Positions 1 to 7,875 of a DNA stretch of 64,000 nucleotides are shown here, piece after piece; within the stretch, counting starts at the first letter, position 1; every line of letters begins with the position of its first letter. The stretch is taken from positions 1,600,501 to 1,664,500 of the forward strand of contig JAUPFL010000001.1 of the NCBI GenBank assembly GCA_030562215.1, in the 5' to 3' direction. The position numbers and the translations under genes were made by a program. The notes under the pieces are model-generated. The model did no database searches. It had not been told where the DNA came from and saw nothing but the letters and a program-made list of their open reading frames with translations. The DNA comes from Peribacillus frigoritolerans (GTDB lineage Bacteria; Bacillota; Bacilli; Bacillales; DSM-1321).

Positions 1-1
1 T

Positions 2-1458
2 GCAGGTTGGACATCTTACTTCCCGCTGGCAAGTAACGATTTCAGTGAATCAGTAGGTTCGAACTATTACGCGATTGCAATTCAAATAGCTGGTATCGGT
101 ACATTACTGACTGGTATCAACTTTATCGTAACAATCTTGAAAATGAGAGCACCTGGCATGAACTTAATGAAAATGCCAATGTTCACATGGTCTATTTTGA
201 TCACAAACTTCATCATCGTTTTCGCTTTCCCTGTATTGACAGTGGCACTTGCGTTGATGACAATGGATCGTCTATTCGGAACTCAATTCTTTACGATGGC
301 CAATGGCGGTAGCGATATGCTTTGGGCGAACTTGTTCTGGGTTTGGGGACATCCTGAAGTTTATATAGTAATTCTTCCAGCTTTCGGTATTTACAGTGAA
401 ATCATTTCGACATTTGCACGTCGTAACCTGTACGGGTATAATTCGATGGTTATCTCCATGGTAGCTATTTCTACTCTATCTTTCATTGTATGGGCTCACC
501 ATTTCTATACAATGGGTCACGGTGCAATGGTTAATGGTATCTTCTCGATTACCACGATGGCAATTGCCGTCCCAACTGGTGTTAAGATTTTCAACTGGTT
601 GTTCACACTTTGGAAAGGTAAAATCGTATTTACCGTTCCAATGCTATACTCTTTAGCTTTCATTCCGATTTTCACGCTCGGTGGGGTAACAGGGGTAATG
701 CTTGCAATGGCAAGTGCTGACTACCAATACCATAATACAATGTTCTTAGTAGCTCACTTCCACTACGTTTTAATCCCTGGTACTGTATTTGCCGTACTTG
801 CTGGTTTCACGTACTGGTGGCCAAAAATGTTCGGTTTCATGTTGAGCGAAAAAATTGGGAAATGGTCGTTCTGGTTCATTACAATCGGCTTTAATGTAAC
901 ATTCTTCCCGATGTTCATCACTGGTTTAGATGGGCAGGCACGTCGTATGTATACGTACTCTGAATCAACAGGGTATGGTCCATTGAATATGCTCTCTTTC
1001 GTTGGAGCGATTGGCTTGGCAATAGGTTTTGCACTTATTGTGTACAATATTTATTGGAGCACACGTTATGCGTCAAGAAATATTTCAAACGATCCATGGG
1101 ATGCGCGTTCTCTAGAGTGGGCTACACATACACCAATCCCTGAATATAACTTTGCAATTGTGCCAACAGTTGATTCTACAGAAGCATTCTGGGATGCAAA
1201 GAAAAAGGCTTTAAATTATTTGGCGGTAAAGTAGAAAAGATCCATATGCCAAATAACAGTGGTGTGCCGTTTATCATGAGCTGTATCTTCTTCGTTTGGG
1301 GCTTTGCGTTGGTATTCAGCATGTGGATCATTGCAATCATTGCAACGATCGGTATCTTTGCTTGTATGATTCACCGTTCATTCGAAAAAGATCACGGACG
1401 TTATATCTCTGTTGAAGAGATCGAAGAAACTGAAAATAAATTGCGAGGTGCTAAGTAA
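2..1458 (+). CDS. qoxB: Cytochrome aa3 quinol oxidase subunit I, 5' partial, one frameshift
   Basis: Catalytic subunit of the membrane aa3-type menaquinol oxidase, which reduces oxygen to water and pumps protons. The reading frame is open from base 2 ([13 protein letters not shown]...), so the N-terminal part lies outside the window. Visible heme-copper features include [15 protein letters not shown] (CuB histidine and cross-linked tyrosine), WAHHFYTMG and the VAHFHYVL heme-ligand helix. The C-terminal tail ([14 protein letters not shown]) matches QoxB rather than CtaD, and the next two genes also fit qoxC and qoxD. The frame breaks near 1203 in an A run (AAGAAAAAGG); one added A restores [21 protein letters not shown] and joins the tail to 1458. 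The stop codon overlaps the qoxC start by one base. Family assignment is secure; the frameshift is probably an error. Confidence 0.93.
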
Positions 1459-2053
1459 TGAAAATAGATAACTCGCTGCCACTAGAATATAGCACGGAAG
1501 AAAATCGCTTAAAGATTTTTGGATTCTGGATTTTCCTAGGAGCAGAAATAGCTCTTTTCGCTACACTGTTCGCAACTTACTTTGTATTAGTTGATGGAAC
1601 TGGAAATGGTCCAACAGGGGAACATCTTTTTAAACTCCCAACCCTGATGTTTCAAACAATCTTTCTTTTAACCAGTAGTTTTACCATTGGTCTTGGAATC
1701 AATGCAATGAGACTTGGAAGGCAGAAAGCAACGATTGGTTTCTTCATCATCACCCTTATTCTTGGTTTAGGCTTCTTGGGAGTCGAAATTTACGAATTCG
1801 TGGAGTATGTACATGAAGGGGCAACCATTCAAACAAGTGCTTTCTTATCTAGTTTGTTTACATTACTAGGTACGCATGGAGCTCACGTTACACTTGGTTT
1901 ATTCTGGGAACCTTCATCATCATGCAGATCAAAAAGCGCGGTATGACTCCAGAAACAACAAACAAGGCTTTCATCTTTTCACTTTACTGGCATTTCTTAG
2001 ACGTTGTCTGGATCTTCATCTTCAGTTTCGTCTACCTGAAAGGAATGATGTAA
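1458..2053 (+). CDS. qoxC: Cytochrome aa3 quinol oxidase subunit III, one frameshift
   Basis: Structural subunit III of the quinol oxidase, a polytopic membrane protein of about 198 residues once repaired. The N-terminus (LEYSTEENRLKIFGFWIFLGAEI) and the HGAHVTLG segment are typical of QoxC/CyoC. The frame breaks near 1908 in TTCTGGGAACC; restoring a fourth G gives FWGTFIIMQIKKRGMTPETTNKAFIFSLYWHFLDVVWIF, the conserved final helix pair, ending at TAA 2051-2053. It is translationally coupled to qoxB (TAATG) and lies one base from qoxD. The break is in a G run, as in several other genes here, so it is best read as a sequence error. Confidence 0.92.
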
Positions 2054-2054
2054 T

Positions 2055-2339
2055 ATGAAAGAATTATTCCCACGGGGCCAAGTTATGGGATTTGCCTTTT
2101 CACTAGTCCTGACTTTGGTCGCACTATCAGTTATTATGTTTGATCTCTCACTGAAAATGGCTATGATCATCCTTCTTGTTACAGCTTTCATGCAAGCTGC
2201 ACTTCAATTAGTTATGTTCATGCACGCAGGTGAGTCTGAAGATAAAGCATCGATTTATACAAACGTTTATTACGGATTGTTCGTTGCATTGGTTACAATT
2301 TTCGGTACAATGCTAACAATGATTTGGGGATATCAATAA
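2055..2339 (+). CDS. qoxD: Cytochrome aa3 quinol oxidase subunit IV
   Basis: Small accessory subunit of the quinol oxidase, 94 residues with three predicted membrane helices. The segment AFMQAALQLVMFMHAGESED closely resembles QoxD of Bacillus (IQAALQLLMFMHMTESE). It is the last gene of the operon, starts one base after the qoxC stop and is followed at once by a strong terminator. The N-terminus (MKELFPRGQVMGFAFS) is shorter than in B. subtilis QoxD (about 124 residues), lacking the polar leader, but no better upstream start fits because qoxC occupies the space. Confidence 0.88.
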   Translation: MKELFPRGQVMGFAFSLVLTLVALSVIMFDLSLKMAMIILLVTAFMQAALQLVMFMHAGESEDKASIYTNVYYGLFVALVTIFGTMLTMIWGYQ

Positions 2340-2354
2340 TCGATTCCGGAAAAG

Positions 2355-2384
2355 CTGGGCGTCTTGATGACGCCCAGTTTTTTT
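2355..2384 (+). terminator. Rho-independent terminator of qox operon
   Basis: Nine-base-pair stem CTGGGCGTC / GACGCCCAG with a 5-nt loop followed by seven T residues, 16 bases after the qoxD stop. Confidence 0.92.
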
Positions 2385-2660
2385 GTATTTTAATTCTTAT
2401 ACTTGTCTATCCATTTCATTCATGGAAGTTTGTTAAGTAGGATGTGGCTGAAATCATATTGTTTAGTATAACCATTTCATGAAATTATATTTATAATCGG
2501 GAAATTCTCACTTTAGAAGCGTGCCCGTGCATTTAAGTGCAATGTTCTACTAAAGTCTAAACGTTAATAGAACGGACACATCTTCTAAGAAAAACTGTCA
2601 GCCCTTTTGATATAATGAGCCATGTAAGAATTAATTTATAAATGTAGCGGAGATGATGAA
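2385..2660. other. Intergenic stretch, promoter region of the YfmQ-like gene
   Basis: AT-rich, no convincing ORF on either strand. A short hairpin-capable segment (CGTGCATTTAAGTGCA) lies near 2527-2542. Nothing else is assigned. Confidence 0.4.
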
Positions 2661-3110
2661 TTGACATTGCCGGTTTTGATTTTGACAATTATCTTAAGTT
2701 TGTTAAAAATATTGGTTTCCTGTCTTCCAACAGATGCAGTTAATTGGATTATCAGCAAATTTAAAATACACTCAGAAATTATTGATGGGAATGCAATCGT
2801 AACCTTTGACGGGAAACATTTGGAAGGTGAAGAAAAAATTCAAGTTATTAATTATTTTAATAACGCTAGATTTTTGAAGAAAAATCATATATTCCCAGGG
2901 AACGAGCAATTGTTTTTACATCCAGAGAACAGTGGGACTCCATTAGTCATTGATACTAAAAGAGGCAAAAAGGATGTTAGGTTATTAATTTTTATTTACA
3001 ACGATCGCGTGGATGTACTTAAACTGTTCAAGAAGAAGGTCATTTCTTATAGTCTGTTTTCCGATAGCCTCCAAGAACGTACCATGCCATTAATAAGAAA
3101 TTTAGTTTAA
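2661..3110 (+). CDS. YfmQ-like protein of unknown function
   Basis: A 149-residue protein starting with TTG, preceded by CGGAGATG at a suitable distance. It has one N-terminal hydrophobic segment (about residues 1-22) and then a soluble region. The pattern SCLPTDAVNWIISKF...VTFDGKHLEGEEKIQVINYFNNARFLKKNHIFPG resembles the YfmQ family of Bacillus as I remember it. Function is unknown; the topology suggests a membrane-anchored protein facing the cytoplasm or the wall. It is monocistronic, closed by a terminator at 3122-3152. Its 3' terminator is partly duplicated 200 bases further on, across an inserted repeat. Confidence 0.62.
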   Translation: MTLPVLILTIILSLLKILVSCLPTDAVNWIISKFKIHSEIIDGNAIVTFDGKHLEGEEKIQVINYFNNARFLKKNHIFPGNEQLFLHPENSGTPLVIDTKRGKKDVRLLIFIYNDRVDVLKLFKKKVISYSLFSDSLQERTMPLIRNLV

Positions 3111-3121
3111 TAGAACATTAA

Positions 3122-3152
3122 AAAGACGGTCCTTAAAAGACCGTCTTTGAGT
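3122..3152 (+). terminator. Terminator after YfmQ-like gene
   Basis: Stem AAAGACGGTC / GACCGTCTTT, 7-nt loop CTTAAAA. The right half (CCTTAAAAGACCGTCTTT) recurs nearly identically at about 3347-3365 on the far side of the repeat element. Confidence 0.8.
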
Positions 3153-3180
3153 TTGCAAACAAAAGGGTTCTAACTAAATT

Positions 3181-3340
3181 TTAAAACAAAGTTGATTGGA
3201 ACGGAAGGTGCGAGACTCCTGCGGGAAAAGCGAGTCCAAGGGAGACCCCGCAGGCTCAATGGCGCCGAGGAGGCTCCCGGACCGCCCGCGGAAAGCGAGT
3301 GCCTGGAGTGGAAATTAACGGTTAAATTGTCTACAGCTGA
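3181..3340 (+). repeat. Interspersed repeat, copy 1
   Basis: GC-rich block beginning TTAAAACAAAGTTGATTGGA, continuing through GAGACTCCTGCGGGAAAAGCG, CCCGCAGGC and CGCGGAAAGCGAGTGCCTGGAG to AAATTAACG, then a tail TTGTCTACAG. It is strongly self-complementary (CCTGCGGG / CCCGCAGG). Two more copies occur at 7644-7840 (+) and 26483-26648 (-). Similar blocks are common between genes in Bacillus relatives; no conserved protein is encoded and the frame differs between copies. It is flanked on both sides by versions of the same terminator. Confidence 0.85.
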
Positions 3341-3561
3341 GGCGCGCCTTAAAAATACCGTCTTTTTTTATAAGGCTTTTAATATAATTCCATTTCAATT
3401 AGATATTTTTTCATTATAAAAATTCTAGTGCACAAACTGGCATCTTGATTTTAGTGTCTTTAGAAAAAACAATTAAATGTGTTTTTAAGTAGGAGGGAAT
3501 TGCTGCAAGAGGGTCGTTAATCGTGCATATGAAAAGTATTTTGGATAGTATTTAAGGTAAT

Positions 3562-3597
3562 AAAAAAGCAGGTATCTATTGCGATGCCTGCTTTTTT
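3562..3597. terminator. Bidirectional terminator hairpin
   Basis: AAAAAAGCAGGTATC / GATGCCTGCTTTTTT, symmetrical with A and T runs on both sides. It overlaps the stop codon of the small minus-strand gene that follows. Confidence 0.8.
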
Positions 3598-3730
3598 ATG
3601 CTTTCCATTGTTTTTCAACTTGATGAAGGGCTTGTTGTAAAATTACTTCATGATCAGTACCCGGTTTAGTAAGGACGTTAGTTTGATAAGATTTTCCTTG
3701 GAAATCAACTGTTACTGTAACTTTTACCAT
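3596..3730 (-). CDS. Small basic protein, BA3454-type stress response family (tentative)
   Basis: A 44-residue ORF: MVKVTVTVDFQGKSYQTNV..., ending in QALHQVEKQWKA. It starts with ATG at 3730 after AGGAAAGGAAAG. Alternating hydrophobic and polar residues in the first half suggest a beta hairpin; the second half looks helical. The pattern (V-x-V-T-V-x-F-x-G-x-x-Y-x-T-N-V ... Q-W-x-x) resembles the short BA3454 family stress-response proteins of the B. cereus group; this is from memory. It is shorter than the usual ORF cutoff but has a ribosome site and a terminator exactly at its end, so I think it is real. Confidence 0.6.
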   Translation of the reverse strand: MVKVTVTVDFQGKSYQTNVLTKPGTDHEVILQQALHQVEKQWKA

Positions 3731-3923
3731 TATGCATCTTTCCTTTCCTAATTCAGAATTAAATGAGGGGTTGTACCTATTTCTTTTATACCCATGGCAG
3801 AAGGATAATCAAACATTTCAAAAGCAGTAAAATTTGAAAGAATTAATATTCAAAATTATCTGATATTTTTAGGGAGGTGTCAACACTTTTTTTGACCTAC
3901 CCTATTTTCCGGTTAAACAAAAA

Positions 3924-3958
3924 ACGACCTGGCTTGTATACTGACAGCCAGGTTGTTT
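3924..3958 (-). terminator. Terminator of the EamA transporter gene
   Basis: Stem ACGACCTGGC / GCCAGGTTGT with a 12-nt loop. The plus-strand A run at 3918-3924 reads as the U tract on the minus strand. Confidence 0.78.
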
Positions 3959-3975
3959 TATTAAACGAACTATAT

Positions 3976-4832
3976 TCATATTTTAGTTAAAATAATACCG
4001 ATTAATGCTGCAAGGACACCGGCAATTTGATAGGTTTTTAGTTTTTCCTTGAATATATAACATCCAGCGAATACGACAACCAAACAGTTCAGGCTGACGA
4101 CAGGGAAAATGATGCTTGCGATCCCGGTGTTCAACGCAAAGAAATAACATCCATAGCCTATCATGCTTAAAAACCCTACTAAGGAACCGATTTTGACTTC
4201 CGTTAGCTTTATTTTTTCTTTTTTAAAGGCTAGAGCCGAAAGAAGATAAAGCATTCCGCCTCCATACATTGATACAAGGATATCAAGGGAGTTTAAATGA
4301 AGACGTGTTGATGTCGTCATAAGAATGCCGAGCACACCAAAAGATAAGATGGAGAGTAATGTGTGCATCATCCAAGGGACATATTGATGATTACCTTTTG
4401 CGTTAGGTGTATATTGGATGACTAATGTGCGATAAACATGCAGACGATTCCACTCCACTGCAAGGAAGAAATATGTTCGTGAAAAATTAAAGCTGCACAG
4501 AGAATGGGGAATATTGCATTCGCTGCGATTAATGGAGATGTCAAGCTTGCCGGCCCTTTTTCAAAGGCGCTTGCCATCTGGATGTTACCATTAGCGTTCA
4601 GTACCCCAATAGCTGCCCCAAGCATGATGGATAGCCAGTTCAGCTGCAAACCGTCCGTGAATACTCCATAAAAAATGGACAAAATAAAAGCTGAAAAATA
4701 AAAGAAAAATTGGATATGTATCTTGGAATAGCCTTTTCCGCTGCTCCATTTAAAAATGCTGTTATTGATTCCGAAACATAAACTCGTGATGAGTGCTGCA
4801 AAAATCCACATTGACTTAATCTCTTCCTTCAT
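3976..4832 (-). CDS. EamA/DMT-family transporter, one frameshift
   Basis: Ten-helix drug/metabolite transporter superfamily protein of about 285 residues after repair. The first half (4832 down to about 4430) has helices such as LITSLCFGINNSIF and IGVLNANGNIQMASAFEKGPASLTSPLIAANAIFPI. The second half carries the repeat EamA unit, ending SLNCLVVVFAGCYIFKEKLKTYQIAGVLAALIGIILTKI. The frame changes near 4425-4436 (CATGTTTATCGCACATTAG), where continuation in the next frame (TLVIQYTPNAKG) keeps the family pattern. Substrate unknown. It is a single gene with its own terminator. Confidence 0.8.
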
Positions 4833-4967
4833 GTAGGATAAACTTCTTCTACATTTTAAGCTGATTGCCTTCAGGAATCAAACCAAATTTAAAATGTATG
4901 ATTGACAGATTAGATTTTTTTTTCTATATTAACTATGACAATTTTAAAATATTTCCCGATAAACGGG

Positions 4968-5002
4968 AGAGGTTCATAGCATCACCCTCTTAAAAAAACT
5001 AT
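4968..5002 (+). promoter_or_regulatory. preQ1-I riboswitch aptamer
   Basis: AGAGGTTCATAGCATCACCCTCT followed by a seven-A tract and CTA matches the compact class I preQ1 aptamer (AGAGGTTCTAGCTACACCCTCTATAAAAAACTAA in B. subtilis): P1 AGAGG/CCCTCT, variable loop and the A-rich tail that forms the pseudoknot. It lies 110 bases before queF and ahead of a terminator, so it should attenuate queF transcription when preQ1 is bound. Confidence 0.93.
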
Positions 5003-5025
5003 GGCTTTGATATTTTTCGCGAATC

Positions 5026-5054
5026 AACCATATCTTTGAGGAGATATGGTTTTT
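5026..5054 (+). terminator. Riboswitch-controlled terminator before queF
   Basis: Perfect 10-bp stem AACCATATCT / AGATATGGTT, loop TTGAGG, T tract. It sits between the preQ1 aptamer and the queF start. Confidence 0.8.
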
Positions 5055-5112
5055 GTTATATAGAGGCCCATTTTATGAATCTCCCTGAAACGTGGGATTA
5101 GGAGGACTTTTC

Positions 5113-5613
5113 ATGTCTGGAAGAAAAGAAGAAGAATTAAAAAAAGATATTACACTGCTTGGGAATCAAGGAACAAAATATACATTCGATTATGCTCCTG
5201 AAATCCTTGAGTCATTCGATAACAAACATCCGAACCGGGATTACTTCGTCAAATTCAATTGCCCGGAATTCACTAGCTTATGTCCGATCACGGGCCAGCC
5301 GGACTTTGCTACCATTTACATCAGCTATATTCCCAGTGTGAAAATGGTGGAAAGCAAGTCTTTGAAACTTTATTTATTCAGCTTCCGCAATCATGGTGAT
5401 TTCCATGAAGATTGCATGAACATCATCATGAATGATTTAATCGAATTGATGGATCCTAAATATATTGAAGTCTGGGGCAAGTTTACACCTAGGGGAGGAA
5501 TTTCCATCGACCCTTACACGAATTATGGGAAACCAGGTACGAAGTATGAGGAAATGGCGAATTACCGCTTGATGAACCATGACTTATACCCGGAAACCGT
5601 GGATAATCGCTAA
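5113..5613 (+). CDS. queF: NADPH-dependent 7-cyano-7-deazaguanine (preQ0) reductase
   Basis: Reduces preQ0 to preQ1 in queuosine tRNA modification; cytosolic, T-fold (tunnelling fold) enzyme. It is 166 residues, about the length of unimodular QueF. The catalytic cysteine lies in [17 protein letters not shown], with [21 protein letters not shown] typical of QueF substrate binding. I chose the ATG at 5113 because AGGAGG is 8 bases upstream; a longer frame from 5092 lacks a site. It is controlled by the preQ1-I riboswitch. The other genes of the pathway (queC, queD, queE) are not adjacent, unlike in B. subtilis where the four form an operon. Confidence 0.95.
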   Translation: MSGRKEEELKKDITLLGNQGTKYTFDYAPEILESFDNKHPNRDYFVKFNCPEFTSLCPITGQPDFATIYISYIPSVKMVESKSLKLYLFSFRNHGDFHEDCMNIIMNDLIELMDPKYIEVWGKFTPRGGISIDPYTNYGKPGTKYEEMANYRLMNHDLYPETVDNR

Positions 5614-5624
5614 AGAATGGGAGA

Positions 5625-5653
5625 GACAATGGGCATATGCCCGTTGTCTTTTT
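5625..5653 (+). terminator. queF terminator
   Basis: GACAATGGGCAT / ATGCCCGTTGTC, a nearly perfect stem followed by six T residues. Confidence 0.88.
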
Positions 5654-5690
5654 TAATTTTTAGCTAATCTCGATCAGTGGTTCTGTTGTT

Positions 5691-5725
5691 TTGTCTTTTT
5701 AAAAAGACAAATGTCCTTCTATAAT
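5691..5725 (+). promoter_or_regulatory. Perfect 20-bp palindrome overlapping the aspartokinase promoter
   Basis: TTGTCTTTTTAAAAAGACAA (5691-5710) is a perfect palindrome. A TATAAT hexamer follows at 5720-5725, so the palindrome covers the expected -35 position. With no loop it suits a dimeric repressor better than an RNA hairpin. No regulator is assigned. Confidence 0.55.
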
Positions 5726-5814
5726 GGAATTTTCACTTGATTGTTTCGAGAAAAAGCGTAATAATAGGGAGAGTTAATTTTGACAGAATATTTACGAAAA
5801 TAGGGGATGTCGAG

Positions 5815-7161
5815 ATGAAAGTTGCAAAGTTTGGTGGAAGTTCACTTGCGTCAGGTGAACAGTTGAGGAAGGTATTCGAAATTGTTGTTTCTGATCCGGA
5901 GAGGAAGATTGTGGTCGTTTCGGCTCCGGGAAAACGCAATTCCGATGATATAAAGGTGACGGATTTATTGATTGAAGCTGCGGAACAGCAGCTGCGCGGG
6001 GATAACGGTGAGCATTTGATAGAAGATGTCGTATCCCGCTATGCGAGCATTGCTGAAGAGTTGGATATATCCGAGAGTGTCATCACAGGGATTCATGAAA
6101 ATTTAATGGCACTGCTGCATGCAGACCAAACTAACCCGAAGCGCTATGTGGATGCCTTGAAGGCCAGTGGCGAGGATAATAATGCGAAGCTGGTCGCAGG
6201 TTATTTCCAAAGCCTTGGAGTAGAGGCACAGTATATAAATCCAAAGAAGGCCGGCTTGATCGTAACGGATGAAGGTGGATTTACCAAGGTGCTGCCAGAG
6301 TCTTATGATCGGTTATATGCTCTGCGAGATGAGCCGGGAATTGTTGTATTCCCAGGGTTCTTCGGATATACGTTAGATGGTGATGTGTTAACCTTCTCGA
6401 GAAGCGGTTCCGATATTACGGGTTCGATTCTTGCGAATGGGGTCAAAGCTGATTTGTATGAGAACTTTACGGACGTGGATGCCGTTTATGCGGTGAATCC
6501 AAATGTGGTTTCCAATCCGAAGGGAATCCGGGAACTAACCTATCGTGAGATGCGTGAGCTTTCTTATGCAGGTTTCTCGGTATTTCATGATGAGGCGCTG
6601 ATTCCTGCATTCCGTGCGGGAATACCTGTCCATATCCAGAATACGAACAATCCGGCGGCACAAGGGACTCGCATTGTGAATACACGGGATAATACGAACG
6701 GGCCGGTTATTGGGATTGCAAGTGATAAAGGATTTTGCAGTATTTACATTAGCAAATATTTGATGAACCGGGAAGTTGGTTTTGGCCGGAAACTGCTGCA
6801 CATCCTCGAAGATTATGGAGTTTCATATGAGCATATTCCATCAGGCATCGATGATGTGACGCTTATTCTAAGGCAGGACCAGATGAAAGGGGATGCCGAG
6901 GAGAAAATCATTTCCCGAATCAAGATAGAGCTTCATGCCGATGAAGTGAATGTGGAGCATGATCTTGCCTTGATCATGGTTGTAGGGGAAGGAATGCGCC
7001 ATAATGTCGGTACAACGGCAAGAGCGTCAAAAGCCTTGGCTGAAGCAAAGGTTAATATTGAGATGATCAACCAGGGTTCTTCGGAAGTAAGCATGATGTT
7101 CGGTGTAAAAGGGCACAACGAAGAGACGGCGATTCAGGCATTATATCACGAGTTCTTTTGA
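5815..7161 (+). CDS. thrD: Aspartokinase III
   Basis: Phosphorylates L-aspartate, the first step towards lysine, threonine, methionine and diaminopimelate; cytosolic. 448 residues. The N-terminus KFGGSSLASGEQL is the amino-acid kinase signature. SRSGSDITGSILANG and YENFTDVDAVY form the ATP and aspartate sites, and two ACT domains follow (VGFGRKLLHILEDYGVSYEHI; TTARASKALAEAKVNIEMINQGSSEVSMMFGV). Similarity along the whole length is to B. subtilis YclM/ThrD, the third aspartokinase (threonine plus lysine inhibited), not to DapG or LysC. The ATG at 5815 starts the conserved MKVAKFGG; an upstream frame to 5737 is not conserved. It stands alone with its own promoter and palindrome. Confidence 0.93.
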   Translation: MKVAKFGGSSLASGEQLRKVFEIVVSDPERKIVVVSAPGKRNSDDIKVTDLLIEAAEQQLRGDNGEHLIEDVVSRYASIAEELDISESVITGIHENLMALLHADQTNPKRYVDALKASGEDNNAKLVAGYFQSLGVEAQYINPKKAGLIVTDEGGFTKVLPESYDRLYALRDEPGIVVFPGFFGYTLDGDVLTFSRSGSDITGSILANGVKADLYENFTDVDAVYAVNPNVVSNPKGIRELTYREMRELSYAGFSVFHDEALIPAFRAGIPVHIQNTNNPAAQGTRIVNTRDNTNGPVIGIASDKGFCSIYISKYLMNREVGFGRKLLHILEDYGVSYEHIPSGIDDVTLILRQDQMKGDAEEKIISRIKIELHADEVNVEHDLALIMVVGEGMRHNVGTTARASKALAEAKVNIEMINQGSSEVSMMFGVKGHNEETAIQALYHEFF

Positions 7162-7174
7162 GTATGAGTGTTTA

Positions 7175-7203
7175 GGGACCTCCTTTTAGAAGGGGTTTTT
7201 TTG
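7175..7203 (+). terminator. Weak terminator after aspartokinase
   Basis: Short stem CTCCTT / AAGGGG followed by seven T residues, within 45 bases of the stop. Confidence 0.5.
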
Positions 7204-7299
7204 TGATTAGTCTTTTAGTCACTATACATACGCTGGATTTTTCATCTGGTTCTTTATGATAGTGGCAATGACCGTGTGGGGATAATCATTCCAAGCTAG

Positions 7300-7336
7300 C
7301 AGACGCGCTGTAGGGTTCAGAGCGTCTGTTTTAATT
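7300..7336 (+). terminator. Terminator-like hairpin in the intergenic region
   Basis: CAGACGCGCT / AGCGTCTG with a two-base bulge and TTTTAATTT. No gene directly precedes it on this strand; it may be the remains of a lost gene. Confidence 0.45.
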
Positions 7337-7384
7337 TAATACCCATATGTCAAGTGGCTAAAGCAATTGGAGGAGAACGGGGGT

Positions 7385-7572
7385 GGCGCTCTTGAAACGG
7401 ATAGAAAGGGGCGTCCAAACCTCTGAATACATATCTTTCACCAAATTATAAATGAAAGAGATGTCAAGGGCACATCAAGTTTACGAGCCAAATGGGATTC
7501 ACTGGCACTAATTGATTTAAAGTAATTACTTCGAGTTGATCTTGCTGAATAGAATCATGTTTAGAAAAGCAT
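7385..7572 (-). pseudogene. Decayed N-terminal fragment of an IS1182-like transposase
   Basis: On the minus strand, reading from ATG 7572 through several frame changes, one sees (S)KHDSIQQDQLEVITLNQLVP, then HLARKL and later VKDMYSEV(G)RP. This is the characteristic opening of IS1182-family DDE transposases (N-terminal block, KDMYSEVGRPSIDP). The rest of the transposase is missing and no inverted repeats are visible. Unlike the homopolymer breaks elsewhere, substitutions and loss of sequence show true decay. It lies directly beside repeat copy 2. Confidence 0.55.
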
Positions 7573-7643
7573 CCTTATCACCTCAAGTTAAATACTTCTA
7601 TATAATACAAAAAAAGAATGTAGGAATAAGTTCTATCTATATG

Positions 7644-7840
7644 TTAAAACAAAGTTGATTGGAGTGTAAGGCGCGAGACTCCTGCGGGAAAAGTGCGTCT
7701 AGGGAGACACCGCAGGCGTAAGCCGAGGGCGGACCGCCCGCGGAAAGCGAGTGCCTGGAGCGGAAATCAACGTTCAGATTATAAAAGCCATAAAAAAACT
7801 GTAGAAAACTCGGTTTTCATCGAGTTTGTCTACAGTCTGA
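7644..7840 (+). repeat. Interspersed repeat, copy 2
   Basis: Core 7644-7772 (TTAAAACAAAGTTGATTGGA ... GTGCCTGGAGCGGAAATCAACG) is about 80-90% identical to copy 1. A tail hairpin at 7792-7836 (ACTGTAGAAAACTCGG / TCGAGTTTGTCTACAGT) is shared with copy 3. An ORF of 99 codons runs through it but is not conserved between copies. Confidence 0.85.
7792..7836 (-). terminator. Repeat tail hairpin acting as terminator on the minus strand
   Basis: Read on the minus strand, ACTGTAGACAAACTCG pairs with CGAGTTTTCTACAGT and is followed by seven T residues. It probably ends the nitroreductase transcript. Confidence 0.7.
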
Positions 7841-7842
7841 GC

Positions 7843-7872
7843 CTCCAAATGGAAGATTGGAGGCTTTCCTTT
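7843..7872 (+). terminator. Hairpin next to repeat copy 2
   Basis: AGCCTCCAA / TTGGAGGCT stem with a short loop and TTTCCTTT on the plus side, within the 3' untranslated part of the nitroreductase gene. Confidence 0.5.
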
Positions 7873-7875
7873 ATG

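Noticed and set aside
2-2339. Assignment to the caa3 cytochrome c oxidase (ctaDEF)
   Set aside because: The subunit I tail, subunit III start and subunit IV helix motif fit QoxB, QoxC and QoxD better, and no cytochrome c domain gene is present.
3192-3419. 75-codon ORF through repeat copy 1
   Set aside because: Lies inside the structured repeat; frame and residues are not conserved in copies 2 and 3.
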